Shown here: one piece after another, positions 1 to 7,630 of the stretch
Layout: the number at the start of each line of letters is the position of its first letter
Position numbering within the stretch: position 1 is the first letter of the stretch
Assembly (NCBI RefSeq): GCF_018413645.1
Contig: NZ_JAHCDA010000004.1
Span: 248,001-312,000 of the forward strand
Direction of reading: 5' to 3'
DNA: 64,000 bases
DNA from: Roseococcus pinisoli
GTDB taxonomy: Bacteria > Pseudomonadota > Alphaproteobacteria > Acetobacterales > Acetobacteraceae
Notes under the pieces: model-generated
The model's database searches: none
Told to the model about the DNA's origin: nothing
What the model saw: the letters and a program-made list of their open reading frames with translations, nothing else
Position numbers and translations under genes: made by a program

Positions 1-812
1 TCGGAGGCGGGAATGGCCGCCAGCCCATCGGCGAAAGGCGTGAAGCCGCAGGGCGCCACCAGCCGTCCGGCCGCAAGGTCGTCGCGCACGATGCGCTGCT
101 CGACCAGCGCGACGCCGAGGCCCGACAGCGCCGCCTCCAGGCAGAGATGCGTGTGCGGGAAACGCAGCTCCGCCTCGTGCACGACGGCGAGGCCGCTGCC
201 GGCCTGCCAGATGTTCCAGGATTCGCCCGTATGCTCATGCGCGATGCGCGTCGTGCAGCGCAGCGCCTTTCCCTTCACGGAGGCCTTGTAGCCGGGCGCG
301 CAGACGGGACCGAAGGCGACCTCGGCCAGGCGTATGGCCCGCTCCCGATCGCGTGCCGGATAGGAGCGCCGGTCCCAGGCGATGACGAGGTCGGCGCCCT
401 GGTGCCGCAGCTCCTGCGCCGTGGTCATGGAAAGCCGCACCTTCATCTCCGGATGGCGGCGGTAGAAGCCCGGCAGGTGCGGCACCAGCCAGCGCATGGC
501 GAAGGTGGCGCTGCAGGCGACATGGACGCTGGGGCCACGCGCCTCGTCCAGCACGCGGGCCCAGCCCTGCTCCAGCGTTTCGAGCGCCCCCGCGACGACT
601 TGGCGCAGCGCCTCGCCATGGGCGTTGAGGCGAAGCCCGGTGCCGGCCTTGTCGAGGAAGGCCAGGCCCGCATGCTCCTGCAGCGCGCGCAATTGCCGGC
701 TGACGGCACTGTGCGTGCGGCCAAGCTCCTCGCCCGCGCGCGTGACCGAGCCGAGGCGCGCGACAGCCTCGAAGGCGCGCAAGGCGGAAAGGGGAGGAAG
801 GCGTCGGGCCAA
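1..812 (-). CDS. LysR-family transcriptional regulator, GcvA-like (C-terminus cut off by window edge)
   Basis: The minus strand reads openly for 270 codons from a TTG at 812 and runs off the left edge, so about 30 C-terminal residues are missing. The N-terminus holds a winged helix-turn-helix of the LysR type (ALRAFEAVARLGSVTRAGEE, then a THSAVSRQ recognition helix). The substrate-binding half follows, including CSATFAMRWLVPHLPGF near residue 100, which is typical of GcvA-like regulators. TTG was chosen because AGAGGA lies 4-5 nt upstream and no in-frame ATG or GTG gives a better start. It diverges from the methyltransferase at 932, a usual arrangement for a LysR regulator and its target, though that pairing is inference. 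Effector unknown. Confidence 0.85.
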   Translation of the reverse strand, partial: MARRLPPLSALRAFEAVARLGSVTRAGEELGRTHSAVSRQLRALQEHAGLAFLDKAGTGLRLNAHGEALRQVVAGALETLEQGWARVLDEARGPSVHVACSATFAMRWLVPHLPGFYRRHPEMKVRLSMTTAQELRHQGADLVIAWDRRSYPARDRERAIRLAEVAFGPVCAPGYKASVKGKALRCTTRIAHEHTGESWNIWQAGSGLAVVHEAELRFPHTHLCLEAALSGLGVALVEQRIVRDDLAAGRLVAPCGFTPFADGLAAIPAS

Positions 813-822
813 GGTGTCCTCT

Positions 823-837
823 GTGCGTTTTACGCAC
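823..837. promoter_or_regulatory. Perfect inverted repeat, candidate LysR autoregulatory operator
   Basis: GTGCGT and ACGCAC flank a 3-nt TTT spacer, forming a perfect 6-3-6 palindrome just upstream of the ribosome binding site of the LysR gene that starts at 812. It sits between that gene and the divergent methyltransferase. LysR proteins commonly bind such imperfect or perfect dyads (T-N11-A). The assignment rests on position and symmetry only. Confidence 0.4.
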
Positions 838-931
838 GGATACGGGAGATTTAGGCGCTGTTCTACCTTCGATAGACGGCCCTAAGGATGGAGACAACGT
901 GCATTTGGCGCACGATCCGAAGGAGCAGCCC

Positions 932-1708
932 ATGATCACCCGGAAGGCCGACGGCAGCGCCGGCGACGCGAATTACGGCGCCATCGGCCTGGGCTACACC
1001 GCCTATCGGCAGCCCGAGCCGGCCATCGCCACGCAGATCGAGCGCGCCCTTTGCGGCGCCAGGACGGTGCTCAATGTCGGCGCCGGCGCCGGCTCCTACG
1101 AACCGCTGGACCGGGCGGTAACGGCGGTCGAGCCTTCGGCCTCGATGCGCGCGCAACGGCCGGCGCATCTGGTCCCTGCCATCGACGCCACCGCGGAAAA
1201 TCTCCCCTTCGCGGATGGCGAGTTCGAGGCCGCCATGGCGACCTTCACCGTGCATCAATGGGCCAACCTGAAGGCCGGCCTCGCCGAGATGCGGCGCGTG
1301 ACGCGCGGGCCGGTGCTGATCCTCTCCTGCGACCCCGACCTCGTGCAGCGCTTCTGGCTGAACGATTATGCGCCGGAGGTCCTGGCCACCGAGGCGCGCC
1401 GCTATCCCGCCCTCACCTCGATCGGCGCCGGGCTCGGCGGGCGGCTGAGCGTGCTCTCCGTCGAGATCCCGCTGCAATGCCGGGACGGGTTCAACGAGGC
1501 CTATTACGGCCGCCCGGAAAAGCTGCTGGAGGAAGGCGCGCGCCGCGCCAACTCGGCTTGGAGCTTCGTGCCGGAGGCCACCGCCTCCGGCTATGTGGAT
1601 CACCTGCGCCGGGACCTCGCCGACGGCAGCTGGGATCGCCGGCATGGCGCCCTCCGCAGGCAGCCGGAATATGACGGCTCGCTACGGCTGGTGGTGTCGA
1701 AGGCCTGA
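932..1708 (+). CDS. Class I SAM-dependent methyltransferase
   Basis: A 258-residue protein with a Rossmann-type methyltransferase fold (methyltransferase type 11). Motif I is VLNVGAGAGSYEP near residues 47-59. The acidic strand-2 end AVEPSASM follows, and the motif IV region (ENLPFADGEFEAAMATFTVH) lies around residues 90-110. It should transfer a methyl group from S-adenosylmethionine to a small molecule in the cytoplasm; the substrate cannot be read from the sequence. The ATG at 932 is preferred over an in-frame GTG at 899 because AGGAG lies 7 nt upstream. It diverges from the LysR gene to its left and converges with the amidase to its right. Confidence 0.8.
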   Translation: MITRKADGSAGDANYGAIGLGYTAYRQPEPAIATQIERALCGARTVLNVGAGAGSYEPLDRAVTAVEPSASMRAQRPAHLVPAIDATAENLPFADGEFEAAMATFTVHQWANLKAGLAEMRRVTRGPVLILSCDPDLVQRFWLNDYAPEVLATEARRYPALTSIGAGLGGRLSVLSVEIPLQCRDGFNEAYYGRPEKLLEEGARRANSAWSFVPEATASGYVDHLRRDLADGSWDRRHGALRRQPEYDGSLRLVVSKA

Positions 1709-1724
1709 CGCGCCCCTCGATCCG

Positions 1725-3197
1725 TCAGCCCTGACCCGCGCCGTAGCGCGAGAGATCCGGCCGCGGCCGGCCGAAGCCCGGCCGCGTGCCCAGCGCCTCC
1801 TCGAGCGCCAGCGCGATCTCCAGCAGCCGCACGTCGCCGCGGTGGCGGCCGATCAGGTTGATGCCGAAGGGCATGCCATTCGCCCCGCGCCCGGTGGGGA
1901 TGGTCGCCACCGGATGCGCCGTCCAGGTCAGCGGCGTGTTGATGCTGGCCGAAGGCAGGCGCGAGAAGTCGTAGTCGCGCGGGCCGAAGCGGGCATTGTC
2001 GGCCCGCAGCGCGGCGTCCTTCCGCTCGATCTCGGCGAGGCTCGACAGCGGCTGCGACGCGCCCGGCGTGATCAGCACGTCCCAGTCCTGCAGGAACGTC
2101 GCGAGGTTGCGGTAGGCCTGGGTCTGGTCGCGCTGCGCCTCTGCGATCATGGCGGCGGTGGTCGCATGGCCCCGCCGCATGTCGACGTTCTTCTCGGGCG
2201 TCAGCCGCTCGGGCGCCGTGTCGTGGATCTCGCCGAAGGCCACCAGGTAGGAGAGCGGGCGCAGGACATAGAAGGCCCGCACGATGGGGCCGAGATCGGG
2301 CGTCGCCCATTCCAGCTGGCCGACCTCGGGCGCGATGGCCGCGACGACCTCCTCGAAGCGGGCGCGGATGCCGGCCTCCACCTCGACGCAGCCGAGATCG
2401 GCGGAGACGGCGACGCGCAGGCCCTTCAGGCCGGCCGGGCGCGGCGCCAGCAGCGGCGCGGCCTCGGCCTCCCAGCTCAGCGGGTCCAGGTGGCTCGGGC
2501 CCATCATGCCGGCCGTCAGCAGCATCAGGTCGCGCACCGAGCGCGCCATGGGGCCGGTGACCGAGGCGACCTCGAAGCCGATCGGGCTGCTTTCGCGCGC
2601 AACGAGGCCGGGGCTCGGCCGCAGCCCCACCGTGCCGTTGCCGGCCGAGGGGCCGCGGATGCTGCCGCCCATGTCCGAGCCCGTGGCGAGCGGCACCATG
2701 TCGGCCGAGAGCGCCACCGCGCTGCCGCCCGAGGAGCCGAGGCAGGAGAGCTCCGGGTCATGCGCGTTGCGGGTGAGGCCGTAGAGCGTATTGCGCGAAG
2801 TGAGGCCCTGCAGCAGCTCCGGCACATTGGTCTTGCCGATGACGAGCGCGCCGGCGCGGCGGAGCGCGGCGACGCCGGCGGCATCCTTCGCGGCGACGTT
2901 GTCGGCGTAGATCTCGCTGCCCTGGGTGGTGTGCAGCCCCGCGACGTCGGTCGATTCCTTGATGCCGACCGGCAGGCCCAGCAGCGGCGGCAATTCGCCC
3001 CCGCGGGCGGCCAGTGCCTCGGCGGCGCGGGCCTCGGCCTCGGCCTGCTCCCAGCGCATCTCGACGAAGGCGTTGAGATGCGGGTTCAGCCAGTCGATCC
3101 GGCTGCGCACGGCGCCCAGCACCTCGACGGGCGAGAGGTCGCGACGCGCGATCCGGTCGCGCAGCTCGATGGCCGAAAGGCCGGTGATGTCGGTCAT
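1725..3197 (-). CDS. Amidase signature family amidase
   Basis: A 490-residue protein of the amidase signature (AS) family, which hydrolyses amide bonds with a Ser-cisSer-Lys triad. Lys80 lies in GIKEST, the cis-serine is in the GSSGGS loop (154-159), and the nucleophile is probably Ser179 in GSDMGGSIR. The length is normal for the family. The ATG at 3197 gives a standard AS N-terminus (ELRDRIARRDLSPVEV); the frame stays open upstream but that extension is not amidase-like. It lies 62 bp downstream of a Bug-family binding protein on the same strand, suggesting that uptake and hydrolysis of an amide or amidated acid are co-expressed. AS substrates are diverse (amides, Glu-tRNA, nylon oligomers), so the substrate is open. 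Confidence 0.88.
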   Translation of the reverse strand: MTDITGLSAIELRDRIARRDLSPVEVLGAVRSRIDWLNPHLNAFVEMRWEQAEAEARAAEALAARGGELPPLLGLPVGIKESTDVAGLHTTQGSEIYADNVAAKDAAGVAALRRAGALVIGKTNVPELLQGLTSRNTLYGLTRNAHDPELSCLGSSGGSAVALSADMVPLATGSDMGGSIRGPSAGNGTVGLRPSPGLVARESSPIGFEVASVTGPMARSVRDLMLLTAGMMGPSHLDPLSWEAEAAPLLAPRPAGLKGLRVAVSADLGCVEVEAGIRARFEEVVAAIAPEVGQLEWATPDLGPIVRAFYVLRPLSYLVAFGEIHDTAPERLTPEKNVDMRRGHATTAAMIAEAQRDQTQAYRNLATFLQDWDVLITPGASQPLSSLAEIERKDAALRADNARFGPRDYDFSRLPSASINTPLTWTAHPVATIPTGRGANGMPFGINLIGRHRGDVRLLEIALALEEALGTRPGFGRPRPDLSRYGAGQG

Positions 3198-3259
3198 GGG
3201 CGTTTCCAGGGCGGGCAGGGAAAGGCCCGCCCGGACGACGGGTCCGGGCGGGCGCGGGC

Positions 3260-4255
3260 TCAGTCGATACTGATATTGGCCTGGCGGGCGATCACCGCGT
3301 TGCGCTCGTTCTCGCTGCGCAGCATGGCGGCCGTCGAGGCCAGCGTGCCGCCGCCGAGCATGAAGCCGGCCTCGCGCAGGCGCTGGGCGATCTCGGGCGT
3401 GGCGAGCGCCGCGTTCAGCGCGGTGGCCCAGCGCTCCGCGATCGGCGCGGGCAGGCCGGCCGGGCCCACGATCATGTACCAGACCTTGCGGTCGAAGCCC
3501 GGGAAGCCGGACTCGGCCACCGTCGGCACATCCGGCAGCCACTCCACGCGCTCGGGCGTGGTGACCGCCAGCGCGCGCAGCTTGCCCGCGCGGATATGCG
3601 GCAGGTTGGTCGGCAGCGTGTCGACGTTGAGGTCCACCTGCCCGGCCATCAGGTCGGCCAGGGCCTGGCCGCTGCCGCGATAGGGGACATGCGTCATCTC
3701 GACGCCCGCCGAGCGCGCCAGCAGCTCGCCCGCCAGATGCTGTGAGGTCGCGATGCCGGAGGAGGCGAAGTTCAGCTTGCCCGGATTGGCCTTGGCATGC
3801 TCGAGCAGCGCGCCCAGCGTGCGGAAGGGCGAGTTCTCGTTCACGACCACGACCTGCGGCACGGAAGCGACCGTCAGGATGGGCGTGATGTCCGTCAGCG
3901 GGTTGTACGGCTTGCGGACCATCACCTGCGGCAGCACGGAGAGCGAGCTGATGGTGCCGATGGCCAGCGTATAGCCATCCGCGCGGGCGCGGAGCACGCC
4001 GGCCACGCCCAGCGTGCCGCTGGCGCCCGGGCGGTTCTCGACCACCACCGGCTGGCCGAGCTCAGCCTGCAGCCGCGTCGCCAGCAGGCGCGCGACGATG
4101 TCGCTGCCGCCGCCGGGGACGAAGCCGTCGACCAGGGTGATCGGGCGATCCGGATAGCCGGCCTGGGCCTGGGCGCCGGCGGGGGCGAAGGCGGCGGCAA
4201 GGGCGGCTGGCACGGCGGCAAGCGCCTGGCGGCGCGACGGACGGAAGTTCTTCAT
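3260..4255 (-). CDS. TctC/Bug-family extracytoplasmic solute-binding protein
   Basis: A 331-residue periplasmic binding protein of the Bug (TctC) family. The N-terminus is a basic stretch with a twin-arginine-like RPSRRQ, a hydrophobic core and an AQAQ cleavage site around residue 31. Mature hallmarks are YPDRPITLVDGFVPGGGSDI, VVVENRPGASG, and the late VPTVAESGFPGF. Bug proteins bind carboxylates such as citrate, glutarate, nicotinate or terephthalate and normally feed a TctAB permease, which is absent here. AGGAGA lies just upstream of the ATG. The amidase follows 62 bp downstream on the same strand and a divergent MFS gene starts 303 bp away. Confidence 0.9.
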   Translation of the reverse strand: MKNFRPSRRQALAAVPAALAAAFAPAGAQAQAGYPDRPITLVDGFVPGGGSDIVARLLATRLQAELGQPVVVENRPGASGTLGVAGVLRARADGYTLAIGTISSLSVLPQVMVRKPYNPLTDITPILTVASVPQVVVVNENSPFRTLGALLEHAKANPGKLNFASSGIATSQHLAGELLARSAGVEMTHVPYRGSGQALADLMAGQVDLNVDTLPTNLPHIRAGKLRALAVTTPERVEWLPDVPTVAESGFPGFDRKVWYMIVGPAGLPAPIAERWATALNAALATPEIAQRLREAGFMLGGGTLASTAAMLRSENERNAVIARQANISID

Positions 4256-4461
4256 ACTCTCTCCTGGCGGCAGGCCGCCCCTGGCTCCGGCCCGCACCAT
4301 GCTTCGCCCGCTCTCGCTCGCCGAAGCCGGTCCGTGCCGATGTTCACGCGCCTGTTCCGAAACGAGGTGCGGGGGCGCCCCAAAGCGCATAAGCGGTCGC
4401 CGACACCCGGCAGGCATCGGCCGACAGCCCCTTCATCCATTTCTTCCGGCGTTTCCCGAGC

Positions 4462-4487
4462 GTACCAAGATATTATAATAAGTACCA
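4462..4487. promoter_or_regulatory. AT-rich palindrome between two GTACCA direct repeats (divergent promoter region)
   Basis: Within the 303-bp gap between the Bug gene (starts 4255, minus) and the MFS gene (starts 4559, plus), the perfect palindrome TATTATAATA (4471-4480) is flanked by two copies of GTACCA (4462-4467 and 4482-4487). The copies are exactly 20 bp, two helical turns, apart. The A/T richness is exceptional in this GC-rich window. It is likely a core promoter overlapped by a regulator site; no regulator gene is adjacent. I see nothing else recognisable in this gap. Confidence 0.45.
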
Positions 4488-4558
4488 TGGTTCGGCCGAT
4501 GCCGTAGCATCGCGCGGGCGCGGCCCGGCATGGTGGCGCATCATTAGCGAGCCGCCCG

Positions 4559-5830
4559 ATGCCAGGATCCGACACCACCGCCTCCCCTTCCGTCCTCCCC
4601 GCGGCCCGGCCGGCGCGCTTCTTCGGCTGGCGCGTGGCCTGGGCGGCCTTCACAGTGGCGGTCTTCGGCTGGGGCATCGGCTTCTACGGCCCGCCCGTCT
4701 TCCTCTTCGCGGTGCATGAGGCGCGCGGCTGGCCGATCTGGCTGGTCTCCTCTGCGGTGACCTGCCACTTCCTGCTCGGCGCCTTCTTCGTCGCGAACCT
4801 GCCGGCGCTGCACCGGCGCTTCGGCGTCGCCGCCGTCACGCGGGCGGGCGGCGTGCTCTCCCTCGTCGGCATGCTGGGCTGGGCGCTGGCCCAGGCGCCC
4901 TGGCAGCTCTTCCTCGCCACCGCCGTCAGCGGCGCGGGATGGGCCATGACGGGCGCGGCCGCCATCAATGCGATGGTCTCGCCCTGGTTCGCCCGCCTGC
5001 GGCCGGCCGCACTCAGTACCGCCTATAACGGCGCCTCGGTCGGCGGCATCATCCTCTCTCCCCTCTGGGTCTTCGCGATCGGCGCGCTGGGCTTCCCGCT
5101 CTCCGCGGCGCTGATCGGCGGGCTGATGGCGGTGACGCTGTGGCTGCTGGCCGGCCGCTACTTCCGGCCGACCCCGGCCGAGCTCGGCCAGGCGCCGGAC
5201 GGCGATGCGGTGGGCGCGGCGCCGTCCCGGCCCGTCTCCCGCCACACGCCCCTGCCCGGCCGCGCGCTGTGGCACAACCGGCGCTTCGTCACGCTGGTGC
5301 TGGCGAGCTCGCTCGGCCTCTTCGCGCAGATCGGGCTGATCGCGCATATGTTCTCGCTGATGGCGGGCCCGATGGGGCCGCGGATGGCCGGCCTGGCCGC
5401 CGGCCTCGCGACGGTCTGCGCCATCATCGGGCGGACCGCGCTGGGCTGGCTGCTCAGCCCCACGGCCGACCGGCGGGTCGCGGCCGCGGGCAATCACGGC
5501 CTCCAGGTGGTGGGCTCGCTGGTGCTGCTGGCCTCGGGCGGGACCGACGTGGTCCTGCTGCTGGCCGGCATCATGCTGTTCGGGTTGGGGCTGGGGAATG
5601 CGACCTCGCTGCCGCCGCTCATCGCCCAGCAGGACTTCTCGGCCGAGGACACGGCGCGGGCGGTGGCGCTGGTGACGGCCTGCGGCCAGGCCTCCTACGC
5701 CTTCGCGCCGGCCGTCTTCGGGCTGCTGCGCGAGTTCTCCGCGAATACCAACGCCTTCTTCCTCACGGCGGGGGCGATCCAGGTGCTGGCCGCGCTCGCC
5801 ATGCTGACAGGCCGTCAGCCCTCGAGGTGA
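4559..5830 (+). CDS. MFS transporter
   Basis: A 423-residue integral inner-membrane protein with about twelve hydrophobic segments split by a polar central loop (residues 200-240), the usual 6+6 layout of the major facilitator superfamily. The RFFGWRVAWAAFTVAVFGWG start resembles the oxalate/formate antiporter and monocarboxylate branch. It probably moves a small organic anion, but this cannot be read from the sequence. The ATG has no strong Shine-Dalgarno sequence. It diverges from the Bug/amidase unit across a region with an AT-rich operator-like element, so it may transport a related compound. Its end overlaps the convergent permease gene by 16 bp. Confidence 0.85.
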   Translation: MPGSDTTASPSVLPAARPARFFGWRVAWAAFTVAVFGWGIGFYGPPVFLFAVHEARGWPIWLVSSAVTCHFLLGAFFVANLPALHRRFGVAAVTRAGGVLSLVGMLGWALAQAPWQLFLATAVSGAGWAMTGAAAINAMVSPWFARLRPAALSTAYNGASVGGIILSPLWVFAIGALGFPLSAALIGGLMAVTLWLLAGRYFRPTPAELGQAPDGDAVGAAPSRPVSRHTPLPGRALWHNRRFVTLVLASSLGLFAQIGLIAHMFSLMAGPMGPRMAGLAAGLATVCAIIGRTALGWLLSPTADRRVAAAGNHGLQVVGSLVLLASGGTDVVLLLAGIMLFGLGLGNATSLPPLIAQQDFSAEDTARAVALVTACGQASYAFAPAVFGLLREFSANTNAFFLTAGAIQVLAALAMLTGRQPSR

Positions 5831-6684
5831 GGCCGTTGCCGGTGGCGGGCCAGCAGCCCGTCCACCGGCCCCAGGATCAGCGACACGATCCAGAGCGCGG
5901 CGGCGGCGAGCACGATCGCCGGGCCGCTCGGCAGGTCGGCATGGTAGGAAGCGAGCAGGCCGATCAGCGTGGCCGCGAGCGCCAGCCCGACCGAGGCGGA
6001 GACGAGGCCACCGACCTCGCGCGACCAGTGCCGCGCGCCGATGGCCGGCAGCATCATCAGCCCCACCGCCATCAGGCTCCCCACCGCCTGGAAGGCGGCG
6101 ACGAGGTTGATCACCACCAGCGCCAGCAGCCCCAGATGCCAGACGCTGCCGCGCACGCCCACGGCCTGGGCGAAGGAGGGATCGAAGCATTCCAGGATCA
6201 GCGGCCGCCAGGCGACGGCGAGGAACAGCAGCGTCGCCGTCGCCGCGCCGCCCATCAGCAACAGCGCCGCGTCGTCCACGCCCAGCACCGAGCCGAAGAG
6301 CAGCTGCGTCAGCTCCACCGCGGAGCCTTTCCACGAGATGAGGGCGACGCCGGCGGCCAGCGCCGTCAGGTAGAGGCCCGCCAGCGCGGCGTCCTCGCGC
6401 CCGCCGGTGGCGCGGGCGATGGCGCCCGAGCCCAGCGCCACGATCAGCCCCGCGATCAGGCCGCCGAGCGCGAGTGCCGGCATCCAGAGGCCCGCGACCA
6501 CGAAGCCCAGCGCGACCCCGGGCAGGATCCCGTGGGCCAGCACGTCGCCGGTCAGGCTCATGCGGCGCAGCATCAGGAAGACACCGAGCGGCGGCGCCGA
6601 GAGGCTGAGCGCCAGGCAGCCGATGAGCGCCCGGCGCAGGAAGCCGAACTCCGCGAAGGGGGCGATGAAGAGGTCCCAGATCAT
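5815..6684 (-). CDS. znuB: Metal ABC transporter permease, ZnuB-like
   Basis: A 289-residue membrane permease of the ABC-3 family (zinc/manganese/iron chelate uptake). It has about eight hydrophobic segments and typical motifs: MLRRMSLTGDVLAHGILPGVALGF early, and FQAVGSLMAVGLMMLPAIGARHW late. It would form the inner-membrane channel driven by the ATPase encoded 40 bp upstream on the same strand. Zinc is the favoured substrate because a Zur-box-like palindrome precedes the operon; a manganese role is possible. No periplasmic ZnuA-type protein is encoded in the window. It converges with the MFS gene with a 16-bp overlap. Confidence 0.85.
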   Translation of the reverse strand: MIWDLFIAPFAEFGFLRRALIGCLALSLSAPPLGVFLMLRRMSLTGDVLAHGILPGVALGFVVAGLWMPALALGGLIAGLIVALGSGAIARATGGREDAALAGLYLTALAAGVALISWKGSAVELTQLLFGSVLGVDDAALLLMGGAATATLLFLAVAWRPLILECFDPSFAQAVGVRGSVWHLGLLALVVINLVAAFQAVGSLMAVGLMMLPAIGARHWSREVGGLVSASVGLALAATLIGLLASYHADLPSGPAIVLAAAALWIVSLILGPVDGLLARHRQRPHLEG

Positions 6685-6724
6685 GCGATGCCTTCGGGAG
6701 AGGGCGGCGAGGCGGCGGCCGCGC

Positions 6725-7450
6725 TCAGGCCGCGCAGGCCTCGGCGCCTTCCGTCCAGGCCTCGGACATCATCCGCGCGCGCAGGCGATTCTCGGCCGAG
6801 AGGGCGGCCTCGGTCGGGCCTACGGCGATGCATTCGCGGGCGAGCAGCAGCGTCTCGGGGAATTCGCGGCGGACGAGGTCGAGGTCGTGCAGGACGGCGA
6901 GGATGCTGCGCCCCTCCCCGTGCCAGCGGCGCATCACGGCCAGTAGGTCGGTGGCGGTGCGGGCGTCGAGCGCGTTGAAGGGCTCGTCGAGCAGGATGAT
7001 GGGCGCGTCCTGCAGCAGCAGCCGGGCGAAGAGCAGGCGCTGGAACTGGCCGGAGGAAAGGCTGCCCACCGGGCGACGGGCGAAGCCGTGCAGCCCCACC
7101 GCATCCAGCGCGGAATCGACGCGCTCGGGCCGCGGGGTCGCGCGGAAGGCGCCGCTCTCGGCCCAGAGCCCGAAGAGCACGGCATCCCGGCAGGTCAGGG
7201 GGAAGCTGCGGTCGAGCGCCGCCTGCTGCGGCAGCAGGCCGATCTGGCCGCGCGCCACGCCTTCGATCCGGCCGGAGGCCGGGGCGTGCAGGCCGGCGAT
7301 GGCGCGCAGCAACGTCGACTTGCCGGCGCCGTTCGGCCCGACCACGGCCATCATGGCACCGGGCTTCAGCGCGAAGGAGACATGGTGCACGGCCGGCCGG
7401 CGGCCATGGGCCACGGTGAGGTCGCGGATGCGCAGCTCGGCGGGGTTCAT
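6725..7450 (-). CDS. znuC: Metal ABC transporter ATP-binding protein, ZnuC-like
   Basis: A 241-residue ABC ATPase. The Walker A motif is GPNGAGKST (about residues 37-45), the signature is LSSGQFQRLLFARLLL, Walker B is IILLDEPF, and the H-loop is AVLHDLDLV. It energises the ZnuB-like permease encoded downstream. The ATG at 7450 was chosen because it starts the ABC domain directly (MNPAELRIRDLTVAHGRR); a longer in-frame start at 7555 would add a low-complexity Arg/Ala-rich tail. Its start overlaps the stop of a possible 44-residue membrane peptide (ATGA), suggesting translational coupling. A Zur-like palindrome lies about 115 bp upstream. Confidence 0.87.
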   Translation of the reverse strand: MNPAELRIRDLTVAHGRRPAVHHVSFALKPGAMMAVVGPNGAGKSTLLRAIAGLHAPASGRIEGVARGQIGLLPQQAALDRSFPLTCRDAVLFGLWAESGAFRATPRPERVDSALDAVGLHGFARRPVGSLSSGQFQRLLFARLLLQDAPIILLDEPFNALDARTATDLLAVMRRWHGEGRSILAVLHDLDLVRREFPETLLLARECIAVGPTEAALSAENRLRARMMSEAWTEGAEACAA

Positions 7451-7581
7451 GCGGCCAGCGCCCAGGCAATGGCCGCCCACAGCGCCGCGAGCAGCGCCGC
7501 CGCGAGGACGAGCCGCGACGCGATGCCGCTCGCCAGATCGAGGGGGTGGGACCATGTCGACATGATGTTATCCCGTAACAT
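7447..7581 (-). CDS. Possible 44-residue membrane micropeptide at head of znuCB
   Basis: A short reading frame ends in the ATGA that also starts znuC. It encodes a polar N-terminus followed by one Ala/Leu-rich hydrophobic helix (RLVLAAALLAALWAAIAWAL). The ATG at 7581 has GAGG 5 nt upstream; an internal ATG at 7563 would give 38 residues but no Shine-Dalgarno. The oddity is that the Zur-like palindrome (7565-7581) lies inside codons 1-6 if the first start is used. Many ORFs arise by chance at this GC content, so it may only be a leader or a non-coding leader region. Confidence 0.4.
   Translation of the reverse strand: MLRDNIMSTWSHPLDLASGIASRLVLAAALLAALWAAIAWALAA
7565..7581. promoter_or_regulatory. 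Zur-box-like palindrome
   Basis: ATGTTA and TAACAT form a perfect 6-5-6 inverted repeat with spacer TCCCG. The half-sites and 17-bp length match the core of the known proteobacterial Zur operator (ATGTTA-N5-TAACAT). It lies upstream of the zinc-type ABC genes and 49 bp before the divergent DUF445 gene, so Zur with zinc could repress one or both. AT-rich half-sites are rare in this GC-rich sequence, which strengthens the call. Confidence 0.7.
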
Positions 7582-7630
7582 GGGTGCCTCGGGTCGCCAA
7601 GCAAGCCGGTGACGGGTTAGGATGCCGTCC

